From Eutreptiella sp. 'Long Island Sound 2002' (taxonomy: Eukaryota > Euglenozoa > Euglenophyceae > Eutreptiales > Eutreptiaceae), in assembly GCA_964036045.1 (NCBI GenBank), contig OZ038381.1:125061708-125125707 (forward strand): 64,000 nt of DNA, given 5' to 3'. Below the pieces are notes generated by a model that made no database searches, had not been told where the DNA came from, and was given only the letters and a program-made list of their open reading frames with translations. Below are positions 41,525 to 51,889 of this stretch, piece after piece (within the stretch, counting starts at the first letter, position 1; every line of letters begins with the position of its first letter). The position numbers were made by a program, and so were the translations under genes.

Positions 41525-42196
41525 TGCAGCTTGGGGACCCTTTGGGCCCAACTGCTGTCTACGCCAGTGCAGACCGACTGATGGTCAGAGATCTGCTTTC
41601 TGGAGCAGCTCCCAGGTTGAGCGCTGAAGGTCACGCGCACACAAATCCACGTGGAATGTGAAAAATGAAATGTAGAATTCACCCAAGTTCTGACGTTTTT
41701 TAACTTAGACTGCGTATTTTATTATTAAATTTTACACTGCCGCATATTGTTGCACATGACGGCGCAATTCGAATTTGCGCCTTTGCTTCATGTTGCGCTG
41801 TCGCTATAACAGCACCTATGCATATTTCTTTTCCTTTCTAAGGATGCAGAGAATGTAGATTGCTTCGTGCAATCATGCACGGGGCTGTGGGGCACAGCGG
41901 CGCCAGTGGAACAGTGTGAGCACACCAAACAGCCGGCGATCCTTCTCTTGGTTGCAGTTCGGATTGGGATGACCGAGGGCAAGGGAATCTTGCAGATTTT
42001 GATAAAATTTATTATAAAAACTGCAGCGGAACACCACTGACCGGGTTGGAGATGATCATAAAATGTTGGGGTTTTGTGTGAATACGCCTTCCAAAAATGC
42101 AGGTTTTCTTCGTGTCGAAGACCAGTGCCCGCCGTCAAACCAAAGTAGAATGAAGAGCTCAAGATCAATGTTGCAGGACCCACCGAAACCGCTTCA
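41525..42196. repeat. Element E terminal repeat, right
   Basis: Second copy of 40121-40792, followed at once by B gag sequence. Confidence 0.88.
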
Positions 42197-43727
42197 GCAG
42201 CTCTTGCCGCTTGACATCCCGCGCACCATGCCTCTTTGTCCAAGCCAACACGTTTGGATGATACTCCTTGGGGAGCATCACCTTGAACGTGTGGTTGAAC
42301 TTGGCTCTCTTGACTTCCTTCTAGGTGACTCTCTTGATCCATGCTTCCGGCAGCATGGAGAGCAGGCGGGCCTGCTCGTCACCCTCATTCCAGTCCTCCA
42401 CGTTGCGGCAGAAGAGGGTGTATTGCCCCCGGAAGTCTCGCCAATCCCGTAGGCGGATCTCCCGACCATCATGCTGCAGCTTGATGGCCCCCCACCGCTT
42501 GGCAGCCACCTGCGGAGCGTCCACCCGCTCCTGCTCGTTGAGCCACTTCTTGGCTTCCTTGAGGGTCTTGATTTTCCCCTCCTTGGTCGCCACGAAGTAT
42601 AGCTCTTGGAGTACCTCCGGCAGGCGCCACCTGAACCGTTTGAAGACATATTTCTCTGCCTCTGCGGGATCCATGTCTTCAGTGACGGTCATCCCCCAAT
42701 CGTCCAGCTTCTCCAAGAAGCGGTCGAGGTTGAGGGGGTTGCCATCGTACGTGGGGGGCTTGATGTCCTCCAGGTCCTCCCACACAGTGGCATCTGCGGC
42801 CTTAGAGACCATGAACGCCGGCCGCGAGGTCAACCGAGGTTCCCATCGGCGTCCCCCACGGACTCCCACGGCCGCCACTTCCATCTCCTCCGCGGTATCC
42901 ATATGGCTACGCCGTGGTTCCTCCATGTACGCTGAACCTAGATGTTGACGCCGTACTCCTTCCATGTACACCTCCTCATCACGGCGCCGGCGGCTGCGTT
43001 CAGCGGCCTCCTGTCGTACACCACGCGGCGGGGTAATGCTGAACTCCTCCACGTCTTCCTCGCCTCCGCTGACATCCCACTCCACGTCCCCTCCGGGGAC
43101 CTCATCTCTGAGTCCACCGTATCGCTCCCCAGCCATTGGGATTGGCCCTGGGACTGGTGCGGGGCGTCGGGGGCGCACTGGTGTTCGCGGTGGAACACGG
43201 CGGTTGTGGTACTGCGCACTGAGCCACTCGTCACACCACTCTTCACTGCCACTGCCGGGCAGCACACGCTCGTTACAGCGGCCCGCGCTGTGATGAGAGG
43301 GGGCGCTGAGAGAGGGCGCACTGGCGCTCGGGCGACTCCTGGGGGCTCCGCCGGGGGCGTGGGCTCTGCCTGGACCTGGTGCAGGTTCCCAGCCATCGTC
43401 CAACGAGCCGGATTCCAGGGGTGGGGAGTCGCTGCCTACGCTCCCCGGGCCTTCCAGCCTGTCCAACCTCTGCTGCAGGCCGTTGATGACCTTATTCAGC
43501 AGTCTGGTCTCGCCCCTGGCGATGTCCAGCTCCCTCTGGGCGGCCTTGGCGACCTTGGCGATCTTGACCATCTCTGTCTTGGCGATGTCCAGCTCCTTCT
43601 GTGCGCCCGCGGCGACCCTGGCGATGCTGATCATCTCGCTTTCCCCCATGTCTTCCTCGCACTCGAGGGACTGGACCCTCCTGCGGAGGTTGACGATCCA
43701 CCGCCAAGTGGCCTCCGGGTCACCATC
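42197..43727 (-). pseudogene. Element B gag, capsid-like part
   Basis: The minus frame from 43727 reads through WRWIVNLRRRVQSLE, a heptad-like coiled coil (KELDIAKTEMVKIAKVAKAA, then QRELDIARGETRLLNKVING), a Ser/Arg/Pro hinge, and the capsid-like block DIKPPTYDGNPLNLDRFLEK to WNEGDEQARLLSMLPEAWIK, which parallels WNEASEIRHLLKDVLPGNWK in C. A TAG (42321-42323) interrupts, then the same frame resumes with KEVKRAKFNHTFKVMLPKEY up to the E insertion. The join to 40120 needs a one-base shift, so the excision is not perfectly clean or a lesion lies nearby. Confidence 0.85.
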
Positions 43728-45717
43728 TTATGGTGGGCCGTCGGGGTCCCCAGGGAGTCCTCCAGGAGGGCCTCTGCTGGGCCCACCCGGTCCAGGGGGT
43801 CCTCCCCCGCCAGGGGGTTTGCCTCCGGGGGGTCCACCTGGTGGACATCCTCCAGGGGGTCCTGACAGGCCTCCGCGTGGGGGTCCCGGTGGGTCTTCGC
43901 CGGGTCGCCTTGGTGGGTCCGAGGATGGGAGCTTCTCCGTGTAGCCGAAGTCCATGTCACCATCCTCGTCCATGTCGCCCCATCTAGCTGTCTCGGTCTC
44001 GCACGCGGTGGACTCCGAGCTCCGGTAGGGAGGAGGGAGATCCTCACCCTCAACCTCCGGCTCCATGGGGACATCTCCGCCTCCTTCTCCAGCCATTCCT
44101 CGGCGATGTCGGCGGTCTCGTCCGTCCCCGTCGCTGGCAGTGAAGAAGGGGTCGGAGTCGTGGGGATGTCCGCCCGCGGAGCTCCGTGCCCTCTCGGGAG
44201 TCTTCCACTTACCCTTCGTTCGCCGGTGGGTAGTGGGGTCACTGTCCCCACTGCTGCCGGTGTCAACCCCCTCCAGATTCAGCTTCATCTTGGAGGAGGC
44301 GTCTCTTCCGAGGAGCTTTGGAAGGGTCTCCACTCTGAATCCTCCCGGGGGTGTCTCGCGCTGAAGATTGGCCTCCGCCTCCTCCATTGCGGCGGCCGTG
44401 GCTGCGGCCGCTCGACTTTCGGCCTCTTCTCGGGCACGGGCAGCCTCGGCCTTCTTAGCCTGCTGCAGCTGAGCCTTCTCAGCTTCCAACGCTGCCAGCT
44501 CCGCCTCCGTCTTGGCCCTCTCCTCAGCGACCTTCCTTCGCGGTGCCTCGATGGGGTCCTTCCTGGCGGCGTTCGCTTGGGCCTTGGCTGTTGCTTCGGC
44601 GTTGGCCCTTTCCTCCGCCTCCTTCCTTGCTCTCTCTTGGGCAAGCGCCTCTTCGAACGCTTTCACCTCGGCCTCCCTACTGACAATGGCCTCCTGGGCC
44701 AGGCGGGCTTCCTGGGCGGCTGCCGCCACCTCACTCCTGACCCGGGCAGCCGCTGCCTTCTGTGCGGCTGCAGCCATGACTCCGGCCGCAATGGCCGCCA
44801 CGGGCGAGGCATGGAAGGCCATGCCTCTGCCCCATTCTGCAGCCTCCTCCTGGGCGATGCTAACGGCGCCCTCCACGGCAGGGTTCTGCTGCGTGGCCCC
44901 TTGCCGGGCAACCCGAAGGTAGCAGGGCACCCCACAGGCGTGCTCGCAGGCGCCGGCCACGTCCCTTTGGCCAGGAGCGACGCTGCTGCTGGAGCTGGCC
45001 TCGTCAGCCGGCATCCTCCCACGGCGGGCCGACTCCGCGTCGCTGCTGGGACCTGACTTCCTCAGGTGCAGCTGACGGGGCTTGGCCTTGGCCTTCTTGG
45101 CGACTCCAAGGAAGTCGCCAAGGGTGGTGAAGCCGGGGTGATGACCGCCACCGGCCCGGTTGGGGGCTGGGGGCTGGGGTTCCGCCCTTGCTCTTGTTCT
45201 CCGCGGCTTGGGCGGCTTCGGCGGCCAGGGATTCCTGGTACTCCCGCCATTTCTTGTCCCGCTTCCTGTCTCCGGCGGATGGCTTCTCCTTCCCAGGGGA
45301 TGCGCTGCTGTTGCTGCCCTGCAGCGTACGCTTGTCCCCCGGTTCTCGAAAGTTCTTTTCAATCATGTCCCATATAGAGACGTTGATCGTAGCGCCCGAC
45401 GGGTACTCGCTGGGGTTCTCCTCCTCATCAATCCCGTCGGGGCGCAGCCCCTCGCCGGGCCTGTCTGGGCGGGTCCAGACCCTCCAGCGCTTCTGATGGA
45501 AGCGGTAGGCGTATCCTTCCACCCGCAGCCAGTCTTCCATTGCCTGCAGGTGGTCGACGCCTATATCCTCGCGGGGCTCGAAGCTCCCGGGCATGCCGCC
45601 TTCGCAATGGGGGTTGCTGTGGCGGTAGTGCTGACCCCACACCAACCCACGCAGCACGTACACAGCATGGGGCTGGGGCTGCGGCCACGTCTTGCCCGCC
45701 TCCTGCCAGTTCACCAT
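43728..45717 (-). pseudogene. Element B gag N-terminal region, Ala/Glu coiled coil and collagen-like stretch
   Basis: Probable start ATG at 45717 (MVNWQEAGKTWPQPQPHAVY). A frameshift in a C/G-rich run near 45150-45190 moves the reading to the frame ending at 43728. Contents are a Trp/Tyr-containing N-terminal part, then a long Ala/Glu/Arg-rich helical stretch (44360-44760), an acidic region, and at the end a Gly-Pro-rich run with many PPG and GGP triplets (43731-43890). A TAA at 43728-43730 then separates it from the next part in the same frame. A and C have no match to this region. It could be a Gag extension or a separate upstream ORF. I do not recognise a family. Confidence 0.7.
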
Positions 45718-45872
45718 GGGCGCTCGCTCCTCTCGATGGACTAGTCCTGGGGGTGGTTGTTGAAGCGGTTGTTGTGGTCCACTCTGTCTACAGGGCTGGG
45801 ACCCAGACGCCCGATGGTGGTTGTGGAGGTGGGTGATGCAGCTGGGAGTGCGGCCGCTACCGGTCGGCGGAA

Positions 45873-45896
45873 GGAACTCCCTGACGTCAGAGTTCC
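45873..45896. repeat. 24-bp palindrome centred on TGACGTCA
   Basis: Arms GGAACTC and GAGTTCC are perfect, and the centre contains CTGACGTCAG, a perfect palindrome that includes the TGACGTCA core bound by CREB/ATF-type bZIP factors in other eukaryotes. It lies about 150 bp upstream of the B gag start. Confidence 0.7.
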
Positions 45897-48772
45897 GGTC
45901 GCTACACCTCCTTCAAGGACTCGGCGCTGTTGCTGACGCTCGGGGCGATGCTCCGGGCAGCGCTGCGAAGCCCGTGTTGCTCGGGGGTCAGGCGGCCCCA
46001 AGTGGCACGCGAGGGATGGGTGACCCCGCGGCGGTGAAACGCTTTCGACGCGTTCCCGTGGGGGGCCTGGCCACGGGACGCTGCGGTGGACACGCAGAAG
46101 CAGGCAGGCAGGCAAAGCACTGCGCTCACAGGGGCATCCTCATGCTCATGTCATGTGACAAAGCATTTCAGGATCCTTGCACCTCTGAAACAAGGGAACC
46201 AAAGTATGTACAACAACACATCAGGATATGTACACATGGGGTGAAGACTGGACTGGGGTAAGTGCATCACAGGACAATAGACACTCAATCCCAACTCATA
46301 TCCCAATCCCAAGTCCGACCCTCCCAGTGGCTGGCAGGGGCGGGGGCTGAAACACAACCCATGCCCTGCTCAGTCGGGACCCTGAAACCCTGCCAATAGG
46401 TGAGGGTGTCCTGCCCAGACACAGGCGAGCTTCTGGGAACCAAGGAGCACGAAGGCCGACCAACAATCGCTCCCCGTGCTCCCTGAACGGCAGGTCCCAA
46501 CTTTTCTCTGAGCTGGAGATAGGGCCCCACCATTATCCCCTAGGAGTTGGTAGCTGAAAATGGGCTGTTTCAGCCCAGACTGATATTAGCTCGAAAAACT
46601 GCAAAATTGACTGCTCGTGCGGACCTGCCAGAGGTAGGGACGAGGCAACTGACCCTATGCCCCTCAAGTAGGAACTCTTCGGACCCTTCACCCGACCTGG
46701 TTCCCTCTGAGCTTCCAGCATCAGGGCACCACAGGTTCGCCAAGTGGGGTCATGCTGCCAAAATCACCAAAATTTGAGTCATTCCCACGGATGGCACGCT
46801 CCGCCAGGGCAAGGCCAATGACTCAGAGGATAGGAGGCAGAACCTAGGACCTGTATCTAAGTGCACGACCTCAAATTGGGTCCAACCTCCTCATGGGCAT
46901 AGAGATGGGGGGCCGCCAATCGACCACACGGGGGGCTGAAATTGGGGTCCAAAAAGGGGGTCATTTTGGCTGCTCAAAATGAGCCAAAATTGGAGGTATG
47001 CCCAATGGTATATCTCCACGCCGGTTTGGAGATCGAATCCGCCATTCCATATGCGATTCGCTGGGATTTTCACGGAGACTTACATGTACTTGGCTTTCAG
47101 AGATCCCCATGGCCCTCGGTGTGGTGATGATCCAAACTGGGTCCACAAATGCCAAAATGGCAAAATCGGCCGTCTCGGGCGACCGGCCAGGGTAGGAAAC
47201 CTTGGCGGTCTCGTCGCGCCAATCCTTGATTCACCACCCTTGATATCCCCTTTGGTCCCCTGCCTTGGGATTTGGCCTGCTGTCACACTGGCCGCTTACT
47301 GTTCATCGCGGGGATGACCACACGGATGGGGCAGAAAGCAGCATGCGGTGCCAAGGGGGGGATCATGGATCGCACCAAAAGTCGAATAACTCCGGATGAG
47401 CCAGAGGAGCAAACACGAAACTCAATGGTATTCAACCCTTGATCATGTGCTACAATAATTGCCACTTCTCTCTGGCTAGGTCCCTTGCCCCATGGGAATA
47501 TGGTAGTACCAATATGGCATACAATGAGAAAAACAGCGAAATTTGGCCAAAATGGCCCACACTCATGATTCGCTGTCTCCATGGCCACGGCGAGGATCCT
47601 CCCATCCAAAGATGCCATGGACACATGGGACTTAGGTCCCAATATATGCCACTTGCCAACCCTCATGGTCGCCTCTAGCTATTTTCCCCGTTTGGGGGAA
47701 AACGACACACAAATGGGGCAGAATGGCAACATATTCCAAATAGGGTGACTCACAACTCTCCCTTCAAGAGGAGAGGCCACATGGGGAAACCACCCATTCG
47801 ATGCGGGTTTATGTGCCCCCTCCGAATCGCCCTTACCCTTGGTCAAGTGGCGCACGCAACCTCGGGCCCAACATTAAGGGGGAGACGGGGTTTGTGGCCA
47901 TTCTGGGCAAAACGGCCAAAATTCACCCAAAAGTGGTCACTTGAAAAATCGTATCTCCGTATCACAAGAGAAATGAGCCTCGGGCTTTTGCATGGATGCA
48001 AACCGAAGCTTTGCCTCCCTTTTGCAATAAGGGTTGGTGTTCAAAGCATAATAGAAACATTTTTGACACCTCAATCTTTGAAGCACACTATTTATGGGAA
48101 AAAGTGCATATATCGGCGATATTGGCATGTACATATCTTTGGGTCATTGAGGGGCAACAATATGAGTAAACACGTTTGGAGTAGGTCCATAGTAGGTGCC
48201 CTCAAATATGCACACTATGGTTAGATTGTCTCCGCCCACCCGTGTCATTAATGTTTGCATATGAGCGCGTGTGCAAAGAGGCAGTATGGCACGCGTGCTC
48301 ACAAGGCGACGTTATATAAAAGAGAAGACAAGGTTGCAAAAATCAACCAAGCCATCCACGATGTCCTTCGTGGTCTCCAGGCTACATATTGCCTTGATTC
48401 AAGGCTCAACCCCCCATAGGCTTCGATTACGAGCCTCAGGGGTTTGGCTATTTTGGCCTAATTTTCGACCAAAATTTGCCCTTTTTCAAAAAATGAGTTT
48501 TGGTACGCATTGAATTGCGTGGAGCCATCGTTGAGTTGGCTCGAAAAACGAAAATGGCCTAGGGCTTTTGGTCTTGTAAGCATTGTGGTTGGTTATGAAC
48601 GCGCATGCTCACAAGGCCACAAAGTTAGCGTTTGCGCACGCAAATAACTTGGGTTTACAACACCCATATGCTGCCTAAAACATCCCTATTGCCCGCTTCC
48701 CTATACAAAGTGATATACCCACGTGAAAGGGGCATGAATGAAAGGCATAGGTGGGGAATGTAGGGTTCTGTC

Positions 48773-48804
48773 CGAACTCATGGTCCTTGAGAACCATGAG
48801 TTCG
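48773..48804. repeat. 12-bp perfect inverted repeat with 8-base loop
   Basis: CGAACTCATGGT and ACCATGAGTTCG flank CCTTGAGA. Function unknown. Confidence 0.75.
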
Positions 48805-49184
48805 AGCGATCGACAGAAAAGCTTGCACGCTGATTTTCTCTCAGACTTGACGGCGAAAAATTCTGGTGAACACACCAGATGAAAGTACAAGAAAAGTCCT
48901 CTAGATCCAGCCCTCAAGTTCCTTTAGAACCTCAAAGGTACTCGAGAAAAATCCATCACAAAACTCGCCACGGAGAAGCGACAAAAGCGCGCAAACAGGC
49001 GACAACAGGCGGCAAGTTCACGACAATTAGAAATTGCGGTAGAAATCAGGTATTTCACCGATTTCTAACAGAAAATTGACCAAGACAGTAAAATTATGGT
49101 AATTCTACATCGACTTAATGGTTAGGGATCGGATTCCAGATCCCGCGGATTAGAAAACAGGGGCAGCCTGTGTCAACGGCGGTG

Positions 49185-49935
49185 TGACGGCTCACAGGCC
49201 TCCGGGCCATGGGCCATCGGCTCTGGGTACCGCTTCAATACGGACTCCCAAACAGTTGAAAGGTTTTTGGGTTTAACCCAATGGTACGCAATTGATATGC
49301 GTAATTGCGCAAAGTATGCCGGGATTTCGTCTGAGGCCCTGCGGAAACTACCAGAACCGACCGCAAAGGATAAGGGACGCTCCTCACAGCGACATAAGAT
49401 TTTTGGGACAAGGAAGATGAAGCGTGCTTTTTCCCAAATCAAAGGTGGCATGAGTGACGATGTGATCCTAGACAATGCGGATGTCAACAAAAAATCAATT
49501 ACAAGGGTTGATGCGAGTGACTATGCGGTAGGAGCAGTGTTGGAGCAGTATGACTCCAAAAACCAGCTCAGGCCCGTAGCATTCTCTTCCAGAAAGTTGG
49601 CAGGGGATCAGGGTGATGGTACCGCGTGGGGACAAAGGGGTACGAGTACGCGAGAAAAGGAGATGTATGGCATCATCTCCACCTTGCATAAGCATCAGTC
49701 ATGGATAGGGATGGGAACTGAGGTAGAAATTCTGACTGACCACTGTACGCTGGAGAAGTGGTACCACGACGATTTGTTGACAGTCAGTGGTCCACTTGGC
49801 CGTGGCGGTCGTTGGCATGACTTTCTATCGAGATATTGCCCAGTGGAGGTGAGGTACACTCCGGGTGCGGGGCACATTGTTCCTGACGTGCTCTCCCGTC
49901 GGGCGTACCCTGCCAACACTGCGGCCGCCTGATAG
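49185..49935 (+). pseudogene. Element F: RT end and RNase H of a second chromovirus lineage
   Basis: The frame begins abruptly near 49185 and reads TDSQTVERFLGLTQWYAIDM, the thumb segment after the Ty3/gypsy RT palm, then RNase H: RVDASDYAVGAVLEQ (Asp), TREKEMYGIISTLHK (Glu), ILTDHCTLEKW (Asp) and PGAGHIVPDVLSRRA (His/Asp end). The 5' part of the element (gag, protease, RT palm) is absent. The frame ends at TGA TAG near 49930, where a single missing base separates it from the integrase frame. It is only distantly related to A-D. Confidence 0.88.
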
Positions 49936-51889
49936 TAGCATACATGGGTCAGAAAATGATGCGGCTGCATGGGAAAGAACTGAGGTGGAGGTCAGGGAGC
50001 AGGAAAATCAGGCCCTGCGTGAGCATCCACTTTTCGCTGATTGTATGCAAGAGTTGGAGCGGGGCTCCAAATCACTGCACCTGCTCCCACAGAATGACGG
50101 ACGTCAGAAGTGGGTTATCACAAATCGAAGGGAACGTCTTTTGGAGGACAGTGCGAGGTTATTGCGTCAGGTACGCAGTGAACAGGTGGTGCCTCAGGTT
50201 CAGGATCAGGACGTCTCGACAGAGCTCAGGGAAGCTACAATGAGACATCAGATGGATACCCGCTTGCGGTCGTTGTTCAGTGACAGTCAATCACCCCTGC
50301 AGAGCTCCAGTGGGGATTCTGTGAACCACGAGAAGCGCGTTAAGCGCATCATCCATAATTTATGTTGTGCTGAGAGTGGGCTGGACCCGTTTTAGCTTGC
50401 AGCGCTGCCTCAGGAGCCACTCACTAAATGTTTATTTGGCAAGTGGGACAACAAATACCAGAGTGACCGCAATGTTTCCACCATTTTTGACAAATTGTCA
50501 CAGGGTGGGGCCGTTGCAGGGTTTTTGCTTTTTCAGGGGAAGCTGCGACACCATGGCAAGATCGTGGTTCCGTTTTCGTTAACGGATAAGGTTCTGACTG
50601 CCATGCATCAGTATCACCATCCAGGTAGGGACAAACTGATAGAGTTGGTCCACAGAAAATTTTATTTCACCTTCCGGCCGAATGTTTTGAAGAAAAAGGT
50701 CACTGAATTGGTTAAACGATGTCCTGTTTGTCAAATGTGTAAAACAGGCCCAGCACGCTTAGATGAATGTCGTTTTTTCCCTGTCCCCCAGTATCCCTTT
50801 GCATCGCTTGCCATTGATTTTGTATCATTGCCGAAGGTTACTTCGGCCGGACAGGTGTATGACCAGTGTATGGTAATTGTAGACAGGCTGACAGGTTATT
50901 TGACTGCGGTGCCCTGCAGGGCCCAGGGCCTGGATGCCAAGGCAGCGGCAGATTTGTTTTTGCAACGCTGCTTGTTCTTCACCGGCGTTCCGAAAGAAAT
51001 CATGAGTGACAATGACAATGTTATTACCAGTGATTTCTTTCACAGTTTGTGTGAGAAAATGGGGATTGAGACCCACAGGGATGTTATATATAGGCCTTCG
51101 AGTAATGGGAGGGCCGAAAATGCAGTCAAGGCGGTAGTAAATTCGCTCCGTCTGTATTTGGAGCAGCGAAAGACGCTGTGGGTGAATGCGCTACCGCTGG
51201 CAGTGTGGGCAGTGAATGACCTGCCTGGCATTCACAGTCCCTACAGCCCTCACAGACTGGTGTTTGGGCGTGACCCCATTGGTTTTGGGGACTGTCCACC
51301 GGTCCAGTATGACTGTGCGGAAGACGCCCTGACGTTTCTCTCCCGTTTGGAGAAGGAACGAAGGAAGGTGCAGAAAAAGTTGAAAAAGATTCATGCCGCA
51401 CAGCGGAATAAGTTTCTTCAGAAATTCCCGACCCTGAACTTGCTTCCAGGGGGCAACGTGCGGGTGAAGAACCTCCCAGGCAAATCTAAGTTAGATAGGC
51501 TGTGGCAGGGGCCCTGTGAGGTGGAGAGGGTCATTTCTGCTTCCAGATTGGTTGTGAATACCCCTCAAGGGGATCAGACATTGTCTACCAGTAGATTGAA
51601 GCATTACATGCATCCGTATGGTGCACCAGATTCTGCACATCCTTTTAATTACTTTTCCAAGGAGGACGTCGCCCCCCCTGTGGTACAGCACTGGGTGCCA
51701 GAGAAATTTTTGGCTACCAGGGTTTACCCCAATGGTGTTCGTAGGTGGAAGGTGAAGTGGCGCGGTCATACACGTCCCACATGGGAGCCTGCCAGGAGCT
51801 TCATGAATGAACTCAACAAAGACTGTCATGCTTTCAATCAAAAGAAGGGGCTCCATCTCACAGTTGATGATGTAGTTAGTATGTCTTGA
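49936..51889 (+). pseudogene. Element F: integrase with chromodomain
   Basis: One frame with a single TAG at 50392-50394. A spacer of about 180 residues comes first, then the integrase: HHCC zinc site (MHQYHHPGRDKLIELVH, CPVCQMC), triad AIDFVSLPK, MSDNDNVITSDF, SNGRAENAVK, a GPY/F-like tail (LDRLWQGPCEVERVISASRL), and a C-terminal chromodomain (YPNGVRRWKVKWRGHTRPTW near 51720-51785). The catalytic second motif reads SDNDN where most elements have SDRG. I found no LTR after the stop, so the element is truncated at both ends or its LTR is single-copy here. Confidence 0.9.

Larger units (their letters stand above)
40121..42196. mobile_element. Element E: short LTR-type element (TRIM/LARD-like) in B gag
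   Basis: Two direct repeats of 672 bp (40121-40792 and 41525-42196) enclose about 730 bp with no domain. The whole interrupts the gag of B. Read on the plus strand the repeats start TGCAG and end TTCA, and a purine-rich GGAGGGAGGTGA stands before the second copy, which suits plus orientation. Read on the minus strand they start TGAAGC like the other elements here, and a GCAG duplication (40122-40125 and 42197-42200) fits if the last bases are trimmed. I cannot decide the orientation. It lacks gag and pol, so it would depend on another element. Confidence 0.75.
45718..49184. other. No gene found; likely leader and LTR of element B plus unknown DNA
   Basis: Only short unsupported frames. By position this should include B's leader, primer site and 5' LTR, but I found no TGGTAGCAGAGG site and no second copy, since B's 3' LTR lies outside the window. 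The 46.8-48.7 kb part is in the style of the LTRs elsewhere (ATG-rich, repeated tatctcc and catatgg motifs). It holds two notable inverted repeats, at 45873-45896 and 48773-48804. Confidence 0.5.

Noticed and set aside
40121-42196. Simple tandem duplication of host DNA instead of an element
   Set aside because: The repeats are separated by unrelated sequence and the block interrupts gag, which fits an LTR-type insertion better, though it is not fully proven.
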